Shown here piece by piece: positions 1-6,438 of a DNA stretch of 8,105 nt (the first letter of the stretch is position 1; each line of letters opens with the position of its first letter). Under the pieces are notes generated by a model. The model searched no databases, was not told the origin of the DNA, and worked only from the letters and a program-made list of their open reading frames with translations. The position numbers and the translations under genes were made by a program. Source of the stretch: Porticoccus sp964608185 (GTDB taxonomy: Bacteria > Pseudomonadota > Gammaproteobacteria > Pseudomonadales > Porticoccaceae); assembly GCA_964608185.1 (NCBI GenBank), contig CAZSMR010000042.1:1-8105 (forward strand), given 5' to 3'.

Positions 1-660
1 ATATTGATTAATTTCACTTTTTTTACTATCAGGCAGAGCTCTAATAATTTTAGGGTCCTTCATTAATTTTGAAGAGATAGCAGAAGCATCATCAGAAAAA
101 GTGGCAGTAAACAGCAAGGTCTGTCTATTTGCTGGGAGGTTCTTTATTATCGAGTTTACAGCGGGCTGGAAGCCCATATCCAGCATACGGTCTGCTTCGT
201 CAAGAACAAACATACTAACATCGTTTAGGATTAGATTTCCTTTATTTATATGCTCCAAAATACGACCAGGTGTTCCAACAATTATATGCGCACCATGCTT
301 GAGAGATCCTTTCTGGGGACCAAATGGAGATCCCCCACATAATGAAAGAACTTTAATGTTATGGATCGTACGGCCGATTTTTCGTACCTCAGAAGCAACC
401 TGATCTGCTAACTCTCTTGTTGGGCATAATACTAAGCTTTGTATTCGGAAATTCTTAACATTAAGTTTATTTAAGATACCAAGAGAAAAAGCTGCGGTTT
501 TACCAGAACCGGTTTTACCTTCCCCAATTACGTCATGTCCTTTTAAAATATCAGGTAATGTTTGAGCCTGAATAAGCGTCATCTTTAGGTAACCTAAAGA
601 TAAGATATTCTTAGCTAGATCAGCACGCAAGCCAAGAGAAGAAAAGTCTGAATTGTTCAA
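1..660 (-). CDS. dbpA: DbpA-like DEAD-box ATP-dependent RNA helicase, N-terminal part (3' end off left edge)
   Basis: The 220 visible residues form the first RecA-like domain of a DEAD-box helicase. In order they show a Q motif (GYLKMTLIQ, about 23-31), Walker A (GKTGSGKT, 48-55), motif Ia (PTRELADQV, 80-88), motif Ib (TPGR, 130-133), motif II (DEAD, 154-157) and motif III as TAT (185-187). The stretch CGGSPFG with the nearby HGAHIIVGTPGR strongly resembles E. coli DbpA, a helicase that acts on 23S rRNA hairpin 92 during large-subunit assembly. The second RecA domain and the RNA-binding tail that would prove DbpA lie beyond the edge, so the symbol is an inference; DEAD-box helicase itself is near certain. 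Start: the first in-frame ATG (residue 27) lies inside the Q motif, and an in-frame TAG sits four codons upstream of a TTG at 658-660. TTG is therefore the only common start codon available, with a weak AGG eight bases ahead. Confidence 0.9.
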   Translation of the reverse strand, partial: MNNSDFSSLGLRADLAKNILSLGYLKMTLIQAQTLPDILKGHDVIGEGKTGSGKTAAFSLGILNKLNVKNFRIQSLVLCPTRELADQVASEVRKIGRTIHNIKVLSLCGGSPFGPQKGSLKHGAHIIVGTPGRILEHINKGNLILNDVSMFVLDEADRMLDMGFQPAVNSIIKNLPANRQTLLFTATFSDDASAISSKLMKDPKIIRALPDSKKSEINQY

Positions 661-787
661 AAGTAACGCCTATTGGTTGAAATGTGATTAGGATACCAGA
701 ACTTGTTTTCTAGACTAGGTCTAAAACAAAAGATAATAAAACATACTATTCTTGGAATATGCTAGCTCAAAAGTACAAAGTATCTTT
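661..787 (-). promoter_or_regulatory. Leader region of the helicase gene with weak promoter candidates and a small inverted repeat
   Basis: This A/T-rich gap lies between the helicase start and the terminator of the next gene, so the helicase must have its promoter here or be read through from upstream. Read on the minus strand, TTGAGC (765-770) and TAGTAT (743-748) are 16 bases apart, each matching four of six consensus positions. A second -10-like TATTAT at 733-738 has no convincing -35. An inverted repeat TAGAC-TAG-GTCTA at 711-723 would lie in the transcript leader. None of these is strong; the promoter assignment is a guess supported mainly by position. Confidence 0.25.
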
Positions 788-824
788 GCAAAAAAAATCC
801 CAATGTATCTAAACACTGGGATTA
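788..824 (-). terminator. Rho-independent terminator of the small lipoprotein gene
   Basis: On the minus strand the sequence reads as a 10-bp stem with one internal mismatch (plus-strand arms 796-805 AATCCCAATG and 814-823 CACTGGGATT) and an 8-base loop. It is followed at once by a run of T (plus-strand A tract 790-797). It begins about 40 bases after the lipoprotein stop codon and points the right way to end that transcript. On the plus strand the right arm is not followed by a clean T run, so it is unlikely to work both ways. Confidence 0.8.
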
Positions 825-840
825 AATATTAATATTTAAT
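821..840. repeat. 20-bp perfect all-A/T palindrome
   Basis: The 20 bases at 821-840 read identically on both strands and consist only of A and T (ATTAAATATT followed by its complement AATATTTAAT). They overlap the outer edge of the terminator stem and lie between that stem and the lipoprotein stop. In so A/T-rich a spacer this may be chance or a terminator accessory; no function is claimed. Confidence 0.6.
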
Positions 841-862
841 TATTTAAATATTTATTTTGGGG

Positions 863-1216
863 TTATTCTTCTTGTGAAAGCAACCACATAGTATGTTCAA
901 CGCTTCCTTCTTCAATACCTTCTGGGATTTCACGCAACTTAGGGTTCTCAACTACTCCTTCGAGTTCTCTGTTTTTTACAACTTCACCTTTCTCGTTTAC
1001 ATACTCACCAGGTTTCAAATTTTTTGAAATTGCGAACGATGGAGCCGGGGCCGTTGATGGATCAGAATTACTTCCAAATTTTTCTGTATTGAACCTATCA
1101 ACGTTGCTACCAGGCTTAGTAGCTGCTTCTGGAGTTGCTACCTCTTCTGATTTATCGCCACATGCAGCTAGACCTAAAATTAGGACAGATACACTGAGTA
1201 ATTTAATAATATTCAT
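863..1216 (-). CDS. Small predicted lipoprotein of unknown function
   Basis: This encodes a 117-residue protein. The N terminus is a typical lipoprotein signal: Lys5, a hydrophobic stretch 6-18, and a lipobox LAAC (16-19), so Cys19 should be lipidated after cleavage. Position +2 is Gly, not Asp, which in enteric bacteria would favour sorting to the outer membrane. The mature part is short, polar and acidic. A low-complexity Ala/Pro/Ser/Thr-rich section (about 25-60) leads into a more ordered-looking half with PGEYVNEKGEVV (69-80) and an acidic end containing EGSVEHTMWLL. I do not recognise a family and assign no function. The start is well supported: ATG at 1214-1216 has an AAGAGGA Shine-Dalgarno (1225-1231) eight bases ahead. 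The gene stands alone, with a terminator downstream and a long gap upstream. Confidence covers gene reality and lipoprotein type, not function. Confidence 0.85.
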   Translation of the reverse strand: MNIIKLLSVSVLILGLAACGDKSEEVATPEAATKPGSNVDRFNTEKFGSNSDPSTAPAPSFAISKNLKPGEYVNEKGEVVKNRELEGVVENPKLREIPEGIEEGSVEHTMWLLSQEE

Positions 1217-1283
1217 TCTATTATTCCTCTTAAAGATTATTTTAAAACTAAAAATTCAGCATTCAGAAGTAGAGTGCTTGATT

Positions 1284-1312
1284 GTTATCATTTTAAGTCG
1301 CAACAATAACAA
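1284..1312 (-). promoter_or_regulatory. Candidate sigma-70 promoter for the lipoprotein gene
   Basis: On the minus strand a TTGTTA -35-like box (1307-1312) is separated by 17 bases from a GATAAC -10-like box (1284-1289). This would give a leader of roughly 60 bases before the lipoprotein ATG. Each box matches four of six consensus positions. The boxes are part of a 7-bp inverted repeat (TTGTTAT at 1282-1288, ATAACAA at 1306-1312), so the same bases could equally be an operator. Confidence 0.3.
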
Positions 1313-1500
1313 ACTTATAATGTAATCTATAGATGATAAACATCGGTGATGATTTTAATGACCTTTGCCAAACAAATCTATAGGTTTATGTCACCTTTAT
1401 CGATATTTTATATAATACTATTAGTTGTAATAAATTTAACTATATAAATCAATATCTTAAAAAAAATAAAAGTATTAACTTATTTGTGACTTCGGGCACT

Positions 1501-1552
1501 AAAAAAAAATATGTGTGTTTTATGTCTAAAAGTGACTCATTTAAAAAACACA
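1501..1552 (-). terminator. Possible weak terminator of msrA
   Basis: On the minus strand an 8-bp A/T-rich stem (plus-strand arms 1514-1521 TGTGTTTT and 1545-1552 AAAACACA) with a 23-base loop is followed, four bases later, by nine T residues (plus-strand A tract 1501-1509). It begins about 50 bases after the msrA stop codon. The stem is weak and the loop long, so it is much less convincing than the lipoprotein terminator. Confidence 0.35.
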
Positions 1553-1600
1553 GATTTTATTATACGTCGAATTTTATAGTGCTTTCAACCTATTGCCACA

Positions 1601-2170
1601 TCATAAAAATTCAACCCCTGTACCGTTTAGACCGCAATAACCGTTAGGATTTTTAGCTAAATACTGCTGGTGTTGGTCTTCCGCATAAAAGAAATCTTTA
1701 TTACATAATATCTCTGTTGTTATTTGTGGATGTCCAGATTCTGCAAGTAGTCGTTCATAAGTATCTTTAGAGGTTAGCGCTATGTTAAATTGATCGACCT
1801 GATTGCAATAAACTACAGATCTGTACTGTGACCCTGTATCATTACCTTGACGCATTCCCTGCGTAGGATTGTGTGACTCCCAGAATATTTTAAGTATCTC
1901 TTTTAATGATATTTTTTTTGGATTGTATATAACTTTTACAACTTCTGAATGGCCAGTTAAGCCAGAGCAAACCTCTTCATAACTTGGATTGCTTGTATTC
2001 CCACCAGCATAACCAACTGCTGTTGTATAGACTCCATATTGAGTCCAGAATTTTCTTTCAGCACCCCAAAAGCAACCCAAACCTAAAATAATCTCGTCAA
2101 AATTCTGTGGAAACGGCGGGACTATTGTGCGCCCATGAAAAAAGTGATTCTTTAGATTTTTTTGCTTCAT
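1601..2170 (-). CDS. msrA: Peptide methionine sulfoxide reductase MsrA
   Basis: MsrA reduces the S-epimer of methionine sulfoxide in oxidised proteins and free methionine, using thioredoxin for turnover. The 189-residue protein carries the catalytic signature GCFWG (32-36, nucleophile Cys33). It also has AVGYAGG (51-57), the HSEVV segment (74-78), the ESHNPTQ and DTGSQYRS blocks (98-104, 111-118), TTEI (151-154) and YAEDQHQQYL (162-171). A resolving Cys179 sits in GYCG (177-180). E. coli MsrA has a further recycling Cys close after this block; here the protein ends at GTGVEFL without it, so the enzyme probably resolves with one extra cysteine. There is no signal peptide, so it should be cytoplasmic, and no fused MsrB domain. 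The start ATG has an AGGA (2177-2180) six bases ahead. It is divergent from the GST gene, and both concern thiol redox, but shared control is only inferred. Confidence 0.97.
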   Translation of the reverse strand: MKQKNLKNHFFHGRTIVPPFPQNFDEIILGLGCFWGAERKFWTQYGVYTTAVGYAGGNTSNPSYEEVCSGLTGHSEVVKVIYNPKKISLKEILKIFWESHNPTQGMRQGNDTGSQYRSVVYCNQVDQFNIALTSKDTYERLLAESGHPQITTEILCNKDFFYAEDQHQQYLAKNPNGYCGLNGTGVEFL

Positions 2171-2352
2171 ACTTCTTCCTGAGAATGCTTTTTTTTATCA
2201 ATTACTGATCTTTTTTCTGAATGTTTTAGCATCATGAGTACCTTTGTTTAAAATTATGTATAGTAAAGTTAGTAGCTTATTGGTTATCTTTTTCTTATTT
2301 ATTGTATGTATAATTAACTGTGATCATATTCTCGAAACCGGAAAGTAATATT
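2171..2352. promoter_or_regulatory. Divergent msrA / GST intergenic region with a plus-strand promoter candidate
   Basis: Both flanking genes start from this gap. On the plus strand there is a perfect -10 box TATAAT at 2309-2314, with no good -35 at normal spacing. It would start transcription near 2321, about 32 bases before the chosen GST start. For msrA, minus-strand A/T-rich stretches around 2255-2265 resemble -10 boxes but no pair stands out. I see no recognisable binding site for an oxidative-stress regulator. Confidence 0.4.
2340..2345 (+). promoter_or_regulatory. Shine-Dalgarno that fixes the GST start
   Basis: GGAAAG lies seven bases before the ATG at 2353. It decides against the longer in-frame reading from GTG at 2320, which would add eleven residues with no family resemblance and would begin at or before the likely transcription start. 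Confidence 0.75.
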
Positions 2353-3024
2353 ATGATTGATTTATATACTGCATCAACCCCAAACGGTCATAAAGTTAGC
2401 ATTGCGCTAGAAGAGCTTGGCCTCAAATATACCCTACATGATCTAGATTTAGGAAAAAAACAACAAAAAACAACAGAGTATTTAAAGCTAAATCCGAACG
2501 GTAAAATTCCTACTATTGTCGACCGTGATAATAACGATTTTGTCGTTTTTGAGTCTGGGGCTATTTTAATCTACTTAGCAGAAAAAACAGGACAACTGTT
2601 ATCGAGCGAACCTTACGATCGATCTCTTACATTACAGTGGCTTATGTTTCAGATGGGCGGCATAGGTCCTATGATGGGACAAGCAAACGTTTTTTTTCGA
2701 TATTGGCCTGAAAAATACAAGCCTGCTATAGATCGCTACCAAAACGAAGTAAAGCGTCTATTCGGTGTCATGGACGCTCACTTGGAAGGCAGAAGATACC
2801 TTTCCGCCTCATTGAGTGTAGCTGACATTGCAAGTTGGCCCTGGGTAAAACTTCACGATTGGTCTGGCGTTGAGATAAAAGCTTTTCCCCATCTATCTTC
2901 ATGGGTAGATCGCTTGGGTGAAAGACCAGCTTTTATTAAAGGAATCAATACCCCGCCTTTAATTTTATTAGATTCAAAAAAAGATGAATTTATTTTAAAC
3001 GCTCAAAATATGCTAACTAAATAG
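2353..3024 (+). CDS. yfcG: YfcG-like (Nu-class) glutathione transferase / GSH-dependent disulfide reductase
   Basis: This 223-residue protein has an N-terminal thioredoxin-fold domain (about 1-80) and an all-helical GST C-terminal domain (about 88-200). It matches E. coli YfcG closely at the family hallmarks: MIDLY start, TPNGHK (9-14, including Thr9 and Asn11), the cis-Pro block KIPTIVD (51-57), FESGAIL (66-72, gamma-glutamyl binding) and the LQWLMFQMGGIGPMMGQ block (94-110). YfcG-type enzymes bind GSH or GSSG and act as disulfide-bond oxidoreductases rather than classic conjugating transferases. The protein contains no cysteine, in keeping with a mechanism that relies on glutathione thiols. 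Start at ATG 2353 follows from the Shine-Dalgarno and the family N terminus. The last 25 residues are poorly conserved. It is divergent from msrA and convergent with metZ, with no hairpin terminator in the 15-base gap. GST family is certain; the symbol is by similarity. Confidence 0.93.
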   Translation: MIDLYTASTPNGHKVSIALEELGLKYTLHDLDLGKKQQKTTEYLKLNPNGKIPTIVDRDNNDFVVFESGAILIYLAEKTGQLLSSEPYDRSLTLQWLMFQMGGIGPMMGQANVFFRYWPEKYKPAIDRYQNEVKRLFGVMDAHLEGRRYLSASLSVADIASWPWVKLHDWSGVEIKAFPHLSSWVDRLGERPAFIKGINTPPLILLDSKKDEFILNAQNMLTK

Positions 3025-3039
3025 AATATTTTTTATAAT

Positions 3040-4239
3040 TTATAATGAAATGAGGCCTTGCAACAAATCATTCTTGATATCGCTAATATCTTCTAGACCA
3101 ATCGCTATACGAATAAGATTGTCTGTTATACCTGCATCTTTTCTTTGATCAGCACTCAAGCGACCATGTGTTGTGGTAGCTGGATGAATTATGGTTGTTT
3201 TCGTATCACCTAAGTTTGCAGTTAGTGACATAAGCTTTGTGCTATCAATAACTTTCCATGCTTGCTCTTTAGAACCTTTGACTGTAAATGACAGAACTCC
3301 TCCAAATGCAGATTGCTGCTTAGCTGCGAGAAGATGTCCTGGGTGACTTTCCAGGCCTGTGTAAAAAACTTTTATTACTTGCGGCTGCTCCTGCAACCAT
3401 ACTGCTAACTCTAGTGCATTCGATGAATGAGCATGCATTCTGAGTTTTAGTGTCTCCAAGCCCTTCAAAAATACCCACGCATTAAACGGGCTCATACTTG
3501 GTCCAGCTGTGCGAACAAAAGTTAAGACTTGCTCTATTAATTGTTTGTTTCCGGCAACAATACCACCCAGACATCGTCCCTGACCATCTAGATATTTAGT
3601 GGCTGAATGTATAATAAGATCAGCGCCAAGGTTTATTGGTTGCTGCAACGCAGGAGTACAAAAACAGTTATCTACAACTAACAATGCTTCATTTTTTTTA
3701 GCAATGGCAGCTATTAATTTTATATCAGCTACATCGCATAATGGATTTGATGGCGTTTCTAAATAAAGAATTTTAGTAGTTGGTCTCATTGCACTCTTCC
3801 ACTGTTCTTCATCGGTGAGGCAAACAAATGTTGTTTGTATATCAAATTGTGATAAATACTTTTCAAATAAAACAGTTGTGGCTCCAAATACACTCTGAGA
3901 ACAAACTATATGGTCCCCTGCTTTCAAAAAGGTGAGACATGTACTGAGTATAGCCGCCATACCTGAGGAGGTAGCAACTGCTTGTTCTGCGCCTTCTAGA
4001 GCTGCAATCCTCTTCTCGAGAATATTCACGGTTGGGTTTGTGTAACGTGAATATACGTTTCCTTGAGATTCGCCAGAAAATTTTGCAGCTGCTTCAGCAG
4101 AATCTTTAAAAACATAACTAGAAGTTAAAAATAAAGGCTCTGAATGTTCTCCTTCATGTGTTCTAACATGACCGGCTCTCACTGCTAATGTGTCAAACTT
4201 AAATTCTGAAAAAGGATCATTCACGTCATCTTTATCCAT
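3040..4239 (-). CDS. metZ: O-succinylhomoserine sulfhydrylase MetZ
   Basis: This is a PLP enzyme of the Cys/Met metabolism family that makes homocysteine directly from O-succinylhomoserine and sulfide, bypassing cystathionine. The 399 residues are full length. Motifs in order: DTLAVRAG (16-23), YSRYTNPT (63-70), SSGMAA (91-96), ETPSNP (161-166), Asp190 in VVDNCFCTPALQQP, the PLP lysine Lys215 in HSATKYLDGQGR (211-222), and GDTKTTIIHPATTTHGRLS (344-362). The DGQGR context after the lysine and the match along the whole length to Pseudomonas MetZ favour MetZ over cystathionine gamma-synthase (MetB) or O-acetylhomoserine sulfhydrylase (MetY); substrate choice remains an inference. A weak GGAT (4248-4251) lies eight bases before the ATG. 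It is the last gene of the minus-strand cluster, 43 bases after purF, which is also its place in Pseudomonas. No terminator is visible after it. Confidence 0.93.
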   Translation of the reverse strand: MDKDDVNDPFSEFKFDTLAVRAGHVRTHEGEHSEPLFLTSSYVFKDSAEAAAKFSGESQGNVYSRYTNPTVNILEKRIAALEGAEQAVATSSGMAAILSTCLTFLKAGDHIVCSQSVFGATTVLFEKYLSQFDIQTTFVCLTDEEQWKSAMRPTTKILYLETPSNPLCDVADIKLIAAIAKKNEALLVVDNCFCTPALQQPINLGADLIIHSATKYLDGQGRCLGGIVAGNKQLIEQVLTFVRTAGPSMSPFNAWVFLKGLETLKLRMHAHSSNALELAVWLQEQPQVIKVFYTGLESHPGHLLAAKQQSAFGGVLSFTVKGSKEQAWKVIDSTKLMSLTANLGDTKTTIIHPATTTHGRLSADQRKDAGITDNLIRIAIGLEDISDIKNDLLQGLISL

Positions 4240-4282
4240 TTATTTTTATCCAACCGCTCTCAATTTTATTTTAGAAGAAATA

Positions 4283-5815
4283 TTATTCTGCATCTATATC
4301 TGAATTATGCAAGCCTACCGCTTGATTCATATCTATGTGATCATTCGCAGCAATGTTTTTTGTAGAATCATTTCTTTTTATATCTAATTTTTTAAGGTAT
4401 TTATCACTGATGTCTCCAGTGACGTAGTGACCATCAAAGACTGCACAATCAAAGTTTTTAATTTTGGAGTTTCCTGCTTTAACGCTATCAATTAGTTCAT
4501 TTAGATCTTGGTAAATTAAGCAATCTGCGCCAATAAGCTTGGCGACTTCTTCTTCTGTTTTACCATGAGCAATCAGTTCATTTGCAGAAGGCATATCTAT
4601 ACCGTAAACATTAGGGAAACGAACAGGTGGCGACGATGAAGCGACGTAAACGCTTTTAGCTCCTGCATCTCTTGCCATTTCTATAATTTCTCTTGAAGTT
4701 GTTCCTCGAACGATAGAGTCATCAACTAATAGTACTCTTTTACCATTTAACTCAGCTTTTACAGGATTTAATTTTTGACGAACAGATTTTTTTCTTTCTT
4801 TTTGGCCGGGCATTATGAAAGTCCGACCGATATATCTGTTTTTCATGAATCCTTCACGAAATTTTATCCCAAGTTCTTCAGCAATTGCTTGGGCAGACAC
4901 CCTACTAGTGTCTGGTATTGGAATAATGACATCAATATCTTCACATATATCTAAACTCTTTATCTTTTTTGCTAACTTTTGCCCCATTCTTAGTCGTGCT
5001 GAATAAACAGAGATCTCATCAATAATCGAATCAGGGCGAGAAAAATAAACATGCTCAAATATACAAGGATTGAGTTGTGGATTTTTCGCACACTGTTTTA
5101 AATGCAGCTCTCCATTTTGGTCAACGTATATAGCTTCTCCAGGAGCTAAATCACGAACGACAGTGAAGCCTAAAACATCCATAGCCACTGTTTCAGAGGC
5201 AACCATGTACTCTATGCCACTTGGAGTTTTTCGTTGTCCATAAATAAGAGGGCGAATTCCATAAGGATCCCTAAAAGCAATCATGCCATAACTCGCAATC
5301 ATCCCTACAACTGCGTAAGCACCCTTGCATCTCTCATGTACTCGACTAACGGCATCAAAAATATTAGCTGGTGAAGGCTGTATTTTTTCAAGAGAAAGTA
5401 GTTCATGAGCAAACACATTAAGCAATGCTTCTGAATCTGAATCTGTATTTATGTGACGGAGATCAGAATTAAAGAGCAGTGTCATTAATTCATCTGTATT
5501 AGTTAGGTTTCCGTTATGTGCCATGCAAATTCCATAAGGAGAATTTACATAAAAAGGTTGAGCAAGCGCAGGACTTGAGCTGCCAGCTGTTGGATACCTT
5601 ACATGGCCTATTCCCATATTTCCTTTAAGCTGAGACATGTGACGATTCTTGAAAACATCTTTAACCAAACCAACGCTTTTTCTTTGATTAAAGCGCCCTT
5701 TATGACAGGTCATTATACCAGCGGCATCCTGACCACGATGCTGAAGCATTGTTAAGGCATCATAAAGTTTTAACTTAACATCTGTTTTGCCAAAAATACT
5801 TACTATTCCACACAT
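4283..5815 (-). CDS. purF: Amidophosphoribosyltransferase PurF
   Basis: PurF catalyses the first committed step of purine synthesis, converting PRPP and glutamine to 5-phosphoribosylamine. The 510 residues are close to the 505 of E. coli. The N-terminal Ntn glutaminase domain starts MCGIVSIFG, so removal of Met exposes Cys2 as nucleophile. It continues with RGQDAAG (27-33), HVRYPTAG (71-78) and NGNLTN (101-106). The C-terminal phosphoribosyltransferase domain has IPDTSR (300-305), YIGRTFI (328-334) and the PRPP loop VLLVDDSIVRGTT (361-373, acidic pair Asp365-Asp366). The FDGHYVTGD block (459-467) and an RND tail near 481 resemble E. coli. The start is fixed by Cys2 even though the ribosome site is poor, with AAGG (5827-5830) 11 bases upstream. 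It lies 53 bases after cvpA, its usual neighbour. No purine-repressor palindrome was recognised upstream. Confidence 0.98.
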   Translation of the reverse strand: MCGIVSIFGKTDVKLKLYDALTMLQHRGQDAAGIMTCHKGRFNQRKSVGLVKDVFKNRHMSQLKGNMGIGHVRYPTAGSSSPALAQPFYVNSPYGICMAHNGNLTNTDELMTLLFNSDLRHINTDSDSEALLNVFAHELLSLEKIQPSPANIFDAVSRVHERCKGAYAVVGMIASYGMIAFRDPYGIRPLIYGQRKTPSGIEYMVASETVAMDVLGFTVVRDLAPGEAIYVDQNGELHLKQCAKNPQLNPCIFEHVYFSRPDSIIDEISVYSARLRMGQKLAKKIKSLDICEDIDVIIPIPDTSRVSAQAIAEELGIKFREGFMKNRYIGRTFIMPGQKERKKSVRQKLNPVKAELNGKRVLLVDDSIVRGTTSREIIEMARDAGAKSVYVASSSPPVRFPNVYGIDMPSANELIAHGKTEEEVAKLIGADCLIYQDLNELIDSVKAGNSKIKNFDCAVFDGHYVTGDISDKYLKKLDIKRNDSTKNIAANDHIDMNQAVGLHNSDIDAE

Positions 5816-5868
5816 TGATTTTCAGGCCTTTTTTATGACATTAAAAGTCTTTATTTAATCTAGTTTAT

Positions 5869-6363
5869 CTAAAATAAGTTTTTCAAAAAATTCAATGCTG
5901 TTGATCCTGTTTCCTGGGCCCAGCCTTGAAAGGGATAAAAATATGGAATAAGTGTTGACTCAATCCACCACTGTGTGTGCGAAGCAGGAAAAATTTTTGG
6001 AATTATAATCAAAAAGACCATCACAATCACTAATGCTCGCACAATACCAAAGATTATACCTAACAATCTGTCAGTGCCAGATAAACCTGAAACCTCTACT
6101 AATTTTCCAAGCGCGTAATTTACCAAACTTCCTATTAATAGGCACGCCAGAAAGATAAGAATCCAAGCAGAAAAGTTTCTTAGCATAGGAGTTTCTATCA
6201 AGTTTATCATTAGCATTGCGAGCTGATCATGAAAAATCGAGGCAATTAAAGCTGCTAATACCCAGACTATTAGTGATACAACCTCTTTCACTACTCCTCT
6301 AATAGCACTAATAATAGACGAGATACCAATAAGTACAATAATGGACCAATCAACTGAATTCAT
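5869..6363 (-). CDS. cvpA: CvpA family inner-membrane protein
   Basis: This 164-residue protein has four predicted membrane helices at about 6-20, 27-44, 65-85 and 102-122. Family hallmarks are the RGVVKEVVSL segment between helices 1 and 2 (22-31) and SGTDRLLGIIFGIVRALVI (95-113) leading into helix 4, followed by an aromatic-rich amphipathic tail (WWIESTLIPYFYPFQGW, 132-148). CvpA was named for its need in colicin V production in E. coli; its normal role appears to be in envelope integrity but the biochemical activity is not settled. Position directly before purF is the conserved arrangement and supports the call. The ATG has no clear Shine-Dalgarno, only GAG two bases ahead, so its translation may be weak. 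It lies 75 bases downstream of the SPOR gene. Confidence 0.93.
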   Translation of the reverse strand: MNSVDWSIIVLIGISSIISAIRGVVKEVVSLIVWVLAALIASIFHDQLAMLMINLIETPMLRNFSAWILIFLACLLIGSLVNYALGKLVEVSGLSGTDRLLGIIFGIVRALVIVMVFLIIIPKIFPASHTQWWIESTLIPYFYPFQGWAQETGSTALNFLKNLF

Positions 6364-6438
6364 GACTCAAATACCATAGTAATACAATAAAAAATATCAG
6401 TTTAAATACAACAAAGCTTAACAGAACCGCTTCATAAA

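Larger units (their letters stand above)
1217..1600. other. 384-base A/T-rich gap without a convincing gene
   Basis: This gap holds the lipoprotein leader on its left and the msrA 3' end on its right. I see no coding region with a plausible start, length and ribosome site. Visible elements are: the candidate lipoprotein promoter (1284-1312); a 9-bp direct repeat AATCTATAG at 1324-1332 and 1375-1383, the first copy overlapping the palindrome TCTATAGA; a perfect plus-strand TATAAT at 1411-1416 with a poor -35; a small hairpin with a C(TTCG)G loop at about 1486-1499; and the possible msrA terminator at 1501-1552. Nothing here clearly encodes an RNA. Confidence 0.5.

Noticed and set aside
101..403. 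100-residue plus-strand open frame
   Set aside because: It is the complement of the helicase coding sequence, which has all the DEAD-box motifs; the plus-strand reading has no family features.
1089..1325. 78-residue plus-strand open frame across the lipoprotein start
   Set aside because: It overlaps the lipoprotein signal region antisense and its extra part is A/T-rich low-complexity translation without a good ribosome site.
1486..1509. Hairpin with C(TTCG)G loop followed by a run of A on the plus strand, considered as a terminator
   Set aside because: The stem is only about four pairs with a mismatch, and the tract that follows is A rather than T on the plus strand. On the minus strand the T run precedes the stem, so it fits neither direction.
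2320..2352. GTG-initiated eleven-residue extension of the GST
   Set aside because: The ATG at 2353 has a proper Shine-Dalgarno and matches the family N terminus, and a perfect -10 box places the transcript start at about the GTG itself.
3025..3039. Shared bidirectional terminator between GST and metZ
   Set aside because: The 15-base gap is A/T-rich with a T run but has no stem of useful strength.
4815..5006. 63-residue plus-strand open frame
   Set aside because: It is antisense to purF inside the phosphoribosyltransferase domain.
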